Shown: piece by piece, positions 61,079-64,000 of the stretch
Position numbering within the stretch: position 1 is the first letter of the stretch
Layout: each line of letters begins with the position of its first letter
Source of the DNA: Ricinus communis
Lineage: Eukaryota > Streptophyta > Magnoliopsida > Malpighiales > Euphorbiaceae
Reading direction: 5' to 3'
DNA length: 64,000 bases
Assembly: GCF_019578655.1 (NCBI RefSeq)
Contig: NC_063258.1
Span: forward strand, 29,392,802-29,456,801
The notes under the pieces: generated by a model
What the model was told of the DNA's origin: nothing
The model's input: only the letters and a program-made list of their open reading frames with translations
Databases searched by the model: none
Translations under genes and position numbers: made by a program

Positions 61079-64000
61079 TCACAATGGTAGTAGAGATTTT
61101 AATTGCGCCCTGAAGAGATCACCTAATGCTCCACGAATTTCCATCTAAACAAAGGCCGAGCAAAAACTTCAGCAAACATAACCAATCCAAATTGGCAATT
61201 AATTCTTAAAAGTAAAGAAATTTTAAATGCAAAATGATTCAGCAAGCTCGTGTTCTGCACTTGATAATGGAAATGCAGGAAGTTAAATTAAATGGTGACT
61301 TTAAGTATACTACACGGATAACTCATGCCAGAAAAAAAAAAATGATGTTCTGAGTAGAAAAAAAAAAATGAATGCTTAATCATTCTAGAACAGGGAGATA
61401 CCTGTTCGCAGCAGACAAGTTTGGTAAGCAAAGGATAGAAGTCTCTCAAATGTCTTCTGAAAATTTGATTGTTCATAAAGCACATGCCTTTAAGCACCTG
61501 AAAGATCATAATGGCAAAGAAACGACATAAGCACCAAAATTTATAAAAAAAGAATAACAATGATCAAGTGCACACCTTCCATGATGATGAAATTGGCACA
61601 AAGATATTCACCTTAGAAGTGTGAACAAAGAACTTGGAAAACATCGACCAGTTACCACAAAAGTATCAAATAAAAAAATTTTAAAAAAAGACTCGCTTAT
61701 CAGTCTTAATAAGTTACATTTCAGTTGTTAGTTATATCACGACCAGAAAATAGTCAGTAAATGAAGTACCATTGGAATTTGGGAGCTTGGTAAGCACCCC
61801 ATCCAAAAAGAAAAGATCACAGTTGCCACAAGATTCAGATTGAGAATTGAAATCCTCATTTTATGCACTGAGAATCAACAATCTAATCGAATCATAAGAT
61901 TCAGTTCACATTCCTAACATCAATTAAAAATAATATATGGATGTAATGTAAATAAATAATTCTTAATCATAATGCTAAAATTTGATTTTAATCTACAAAA
62001 ATCAAATTGCTATATAATTTGGAATTTAGAAGTAAATTATTAACTAAATTTAAAAAAAAAAAAACAAGTTCATAAATTTGATTTCTACCTCTTATAATAT
62101 AATATAATATAATACAATTTTTTTAAGTATATAACATGTTCAGTCTAGAAAGTAGGTAGGACATGTAGTTTACTTAAAAAAAATATCATTTTGATTATAA
62201 AAACTAAAGTAGAAAATAAAAAGTTTTTTCAATATAATAGTAATACTTATTGTTAGGCCTAGTAGTGCCTATAGAACAAGAATATTTGGGAGGAAGAAGA
62301 CTTCAAATCACAAAAGAGAATTCTAAAATCACCTTGATTTTCTTTGTGAAGGATGAAGATTGACGGTTGAAGTTTTGTTTCTAAACAAGAAGAGGCATGC
62401 ACAATTTTCCTTCTCTTTTTGGTCCATTGTTGTCTATACAAAATGTCAATCTTATCTTATTGGGTGGGCTTTTATGTCCTTTTTCAGTTTTAAAACCCAA
62501 TCCATTTGTGTGATTCGCAAAGTGTGAAATTTGTGAGAATTGATTGATTCTACTAATTCAGAGGAGTTAGGAACAACTCTTGTCTAAATTTCAATTCACC
62601 CCCAAGATTTGACTCTTTTGATGGGTGAATCAATTCAAATCATACCATCTGAATCGTGAATGTGCAATTCATAACTCTCTTTTATTGCAAAACCATTAGA
62701 AATAGTCTGATTTCAAGGGCAACCACACAGAGAGGAGAGGAGAGGGAAGGAAAGAGAAACTATCAAAAGCCAATAGAGGAAGATGAATAGGACCATTCTT
62801 CAGTCACACCACTCATGAAAAATAACATGCAAAAGAATAGCAATTGAACAACACATTTTCAAATGTTGACATGGAATAGTGCTACTAATACTTGTAATCA
62901 TCTTGCAACAAATGGGAATAAAGAGGCCATATTTCTTAGACCGCAATATAATTGCTTAATTCTATCTTACCACAGACGCAAAGTCTCCAATGGCATATAT
63001 AAAAAGGAAAAAAAGGAATTTCATACCTTAACAATTACGGGTGACCGCAACTCCAAAACTCGATGGACATCCATATTAGTAGCCTCCCCTACAGAGGACT
63101 GGAGATCAGATGCTTCCTTGAGTACCTGCTCACAGAAAGACACCAATTTCTCTTCTGCTATTCCTTCAAGCTTTGCATCACCAGTTGTGTCTCCATTTTG
63201 GACTGAAGTAATATTAACATCCTCAGAAACATTAGGTTCCGTTGGTTGCTCCTTTTTGGCATGGAAACCTGAAGTTGTTTTCTGTAACACATCTAGATAA
63301 ATGCTAGTTCCGGTTAATTCTTGACGAAGAAGGTTTAGGGGAGGCCTGTCACAAGGTAAACTAATTATGATTGCATGTCTTCTAATAAATAGAAAAGATA
63401 ATTTGCAAATTAAAAGAATATGTAAGGCAGGAACTTGTTTCCCACCTCTCAACAGGAATGTGGTGCATTCGAGTTCTGAGGTTTGGATATGAATTATATG
63501 AAGCAGCAAACTCTAAGGTGGATAACAAAGCATCCATTATAGCAATCTTTTGAGGGGCGCTTAACTTGCTCCAGTACTTCATCTGTAAAATTTTAGAAAG
63601 TCATCATCGTTAGAGACAAAAAACCATTTCTCTAGGTCCTCAAGAACTGACGCATTGGGAAGCCTCTTTCACACCCTCCTTCAGACACATCTCAAATCAC
63701 ATATAGTAGATGAAATTAGATACAATAATGATTTGGATTTGGAGAACTGGTGAATGTCTTCTAATAGATAGGCTTTCTCGCTTGAAGGAATTGACTTTGA
63801 GACTACAAATGACAATCATTTAATTGGATGGCAGGGATTTAAAATGGCTTGTAAAGGGAAATGCAAAGTTAAAATAACATAAAAAGCAAGACTAATGTAA
63901 AGAAAAATAAGACTTGTACCTGAATGCTATCGATAGCACCAAGAAGTAATAATTGAGTGATGCACTTGCCCCTAATTGTTGCCATCAATGGACTTTCCTC
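61079..64000 (-). CDS. BIG5: ARF guanine-nucleotide exchange factor BIG5 (SEC7 family), C-terminal part
   Basis: BIG-type ARF-GEFs activate ARF GTPases in vesicle traffic; BIG5 (BEN1/MIN7 in Arabidopsis) acts at the trans-Golgi/early endosome and in immunity. Five 3'-terminal exons by eye: 64000-63920 (continues beyond the window), 63582-63446, 63345-63027, 61497-61402 and 61144-61079, all in phase. They encode [77 protein letters not shown] and a short tail ending ..[12 protein letters not shown]. This is the C-terminal HDS/Sec7-BIG region; the catalytic SEC7 domain lies outside. The 1.5-kb intron 61498-63026 is AT-rich and has no recognised gene. Assignment to BIG5 over BIG1-4 rests on remembered C-terminal sequence. 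Confidence 0.9.

Noticed and set aside
61498..63026. A separate gene inside the long BIG5 intron (frames at 62259-62441 and 62863-63000)
   Set aside because: Short, AT-rich, no similarity; flanking BIG5 exons join in phase across the intron.

Overview
This window is nuclear DNA from a flowering plant. The genes are intron-rich (GT-AG introns of 80 bp to 1.5 kb), the spacers are AT-rich, and every recognisable protein belongs to a plant family: type-I pectin methylesterases with a PMEI pro-domain, a bifunctional lysine-ketoglutarate reductase/saccharopine dehydrogenase, an X8-domain GH17 glucanase, a Lzipper-MIP1/DUF547 protein and a BIG5-type ARF-GEF. Protein similarity recalled from memory suggests a rosid eudicot, possibly Malpighiales/Euphorbiaceae. 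The species is an inference and cannot be proven here.

Region 1 (1-32.2 kb) is a rearranged LKR-PME cluster. From left to right it holds: the 5' part of a PME44-like pectinesterase (minus strand, leaving the window at the left edge); an intact LKR-only gene (plus) that ends exactly where intron 10 begins in the full-length gene; pectinesterase A (minus), complete except for one in-frame TAG; a decayed third pectinesterase (minus); a decayed copy of LKR exon 10 (plus); intact pectinesterase B (minus); and the full 23-exon LKR/SDH gene (plus). The repeated pair 'LKR exon 10 facing a PME 3' end' shows that a block running from LKR intron 10 into the neighbouring PME was duplicated in tandem and partly decayed. 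The outcome is a stand-alone gene for the same LKR-only polypeptide that plants are known to make from the bifunctional locus by polyadenylation inside an intron.

Region 2 (33-46.4 kb) holds a HAD/5'-nucleotidase-like gene (minus) with a stray copy of its own exon 1 in intron 2. It is followed by a 5'-truncated LINE (plus) split by a 5.0-kb Ty1/copia element with two ~322-bp LTRs and a perfect CCCTA target-site duplication. Both elements are inactivated.

Region 3 (46.2-64 kb) is ordinary single-copy gene space: the 26S proteasome ATPase RPT1 (plus, with one GC-AG intron and paired TGGGC promoter motifs), a GPI-anchored GH17-X8 beta-1,3-glucanase (minus), a DUF547 protein with a MIP1-type leucine zipper (plus), and the 3' end of the ARF-GEF BIG5 (minus, leaving the window at the right edge).

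The genes do not form an operon-like unit. The functional themes are lysine catabolism (LKR and LKR/SDH), wall pectin and callose remodelling (PMEs, GH17), proteolysis (RPT1) and vesicle traffic (BIG5). I saw no tRNA or rRNA genes. Exon boundaries were placed by eye from splice consensus, conserved protein continuity and reading phase. In each complete gene the exon lengths sum to a multiple of three.
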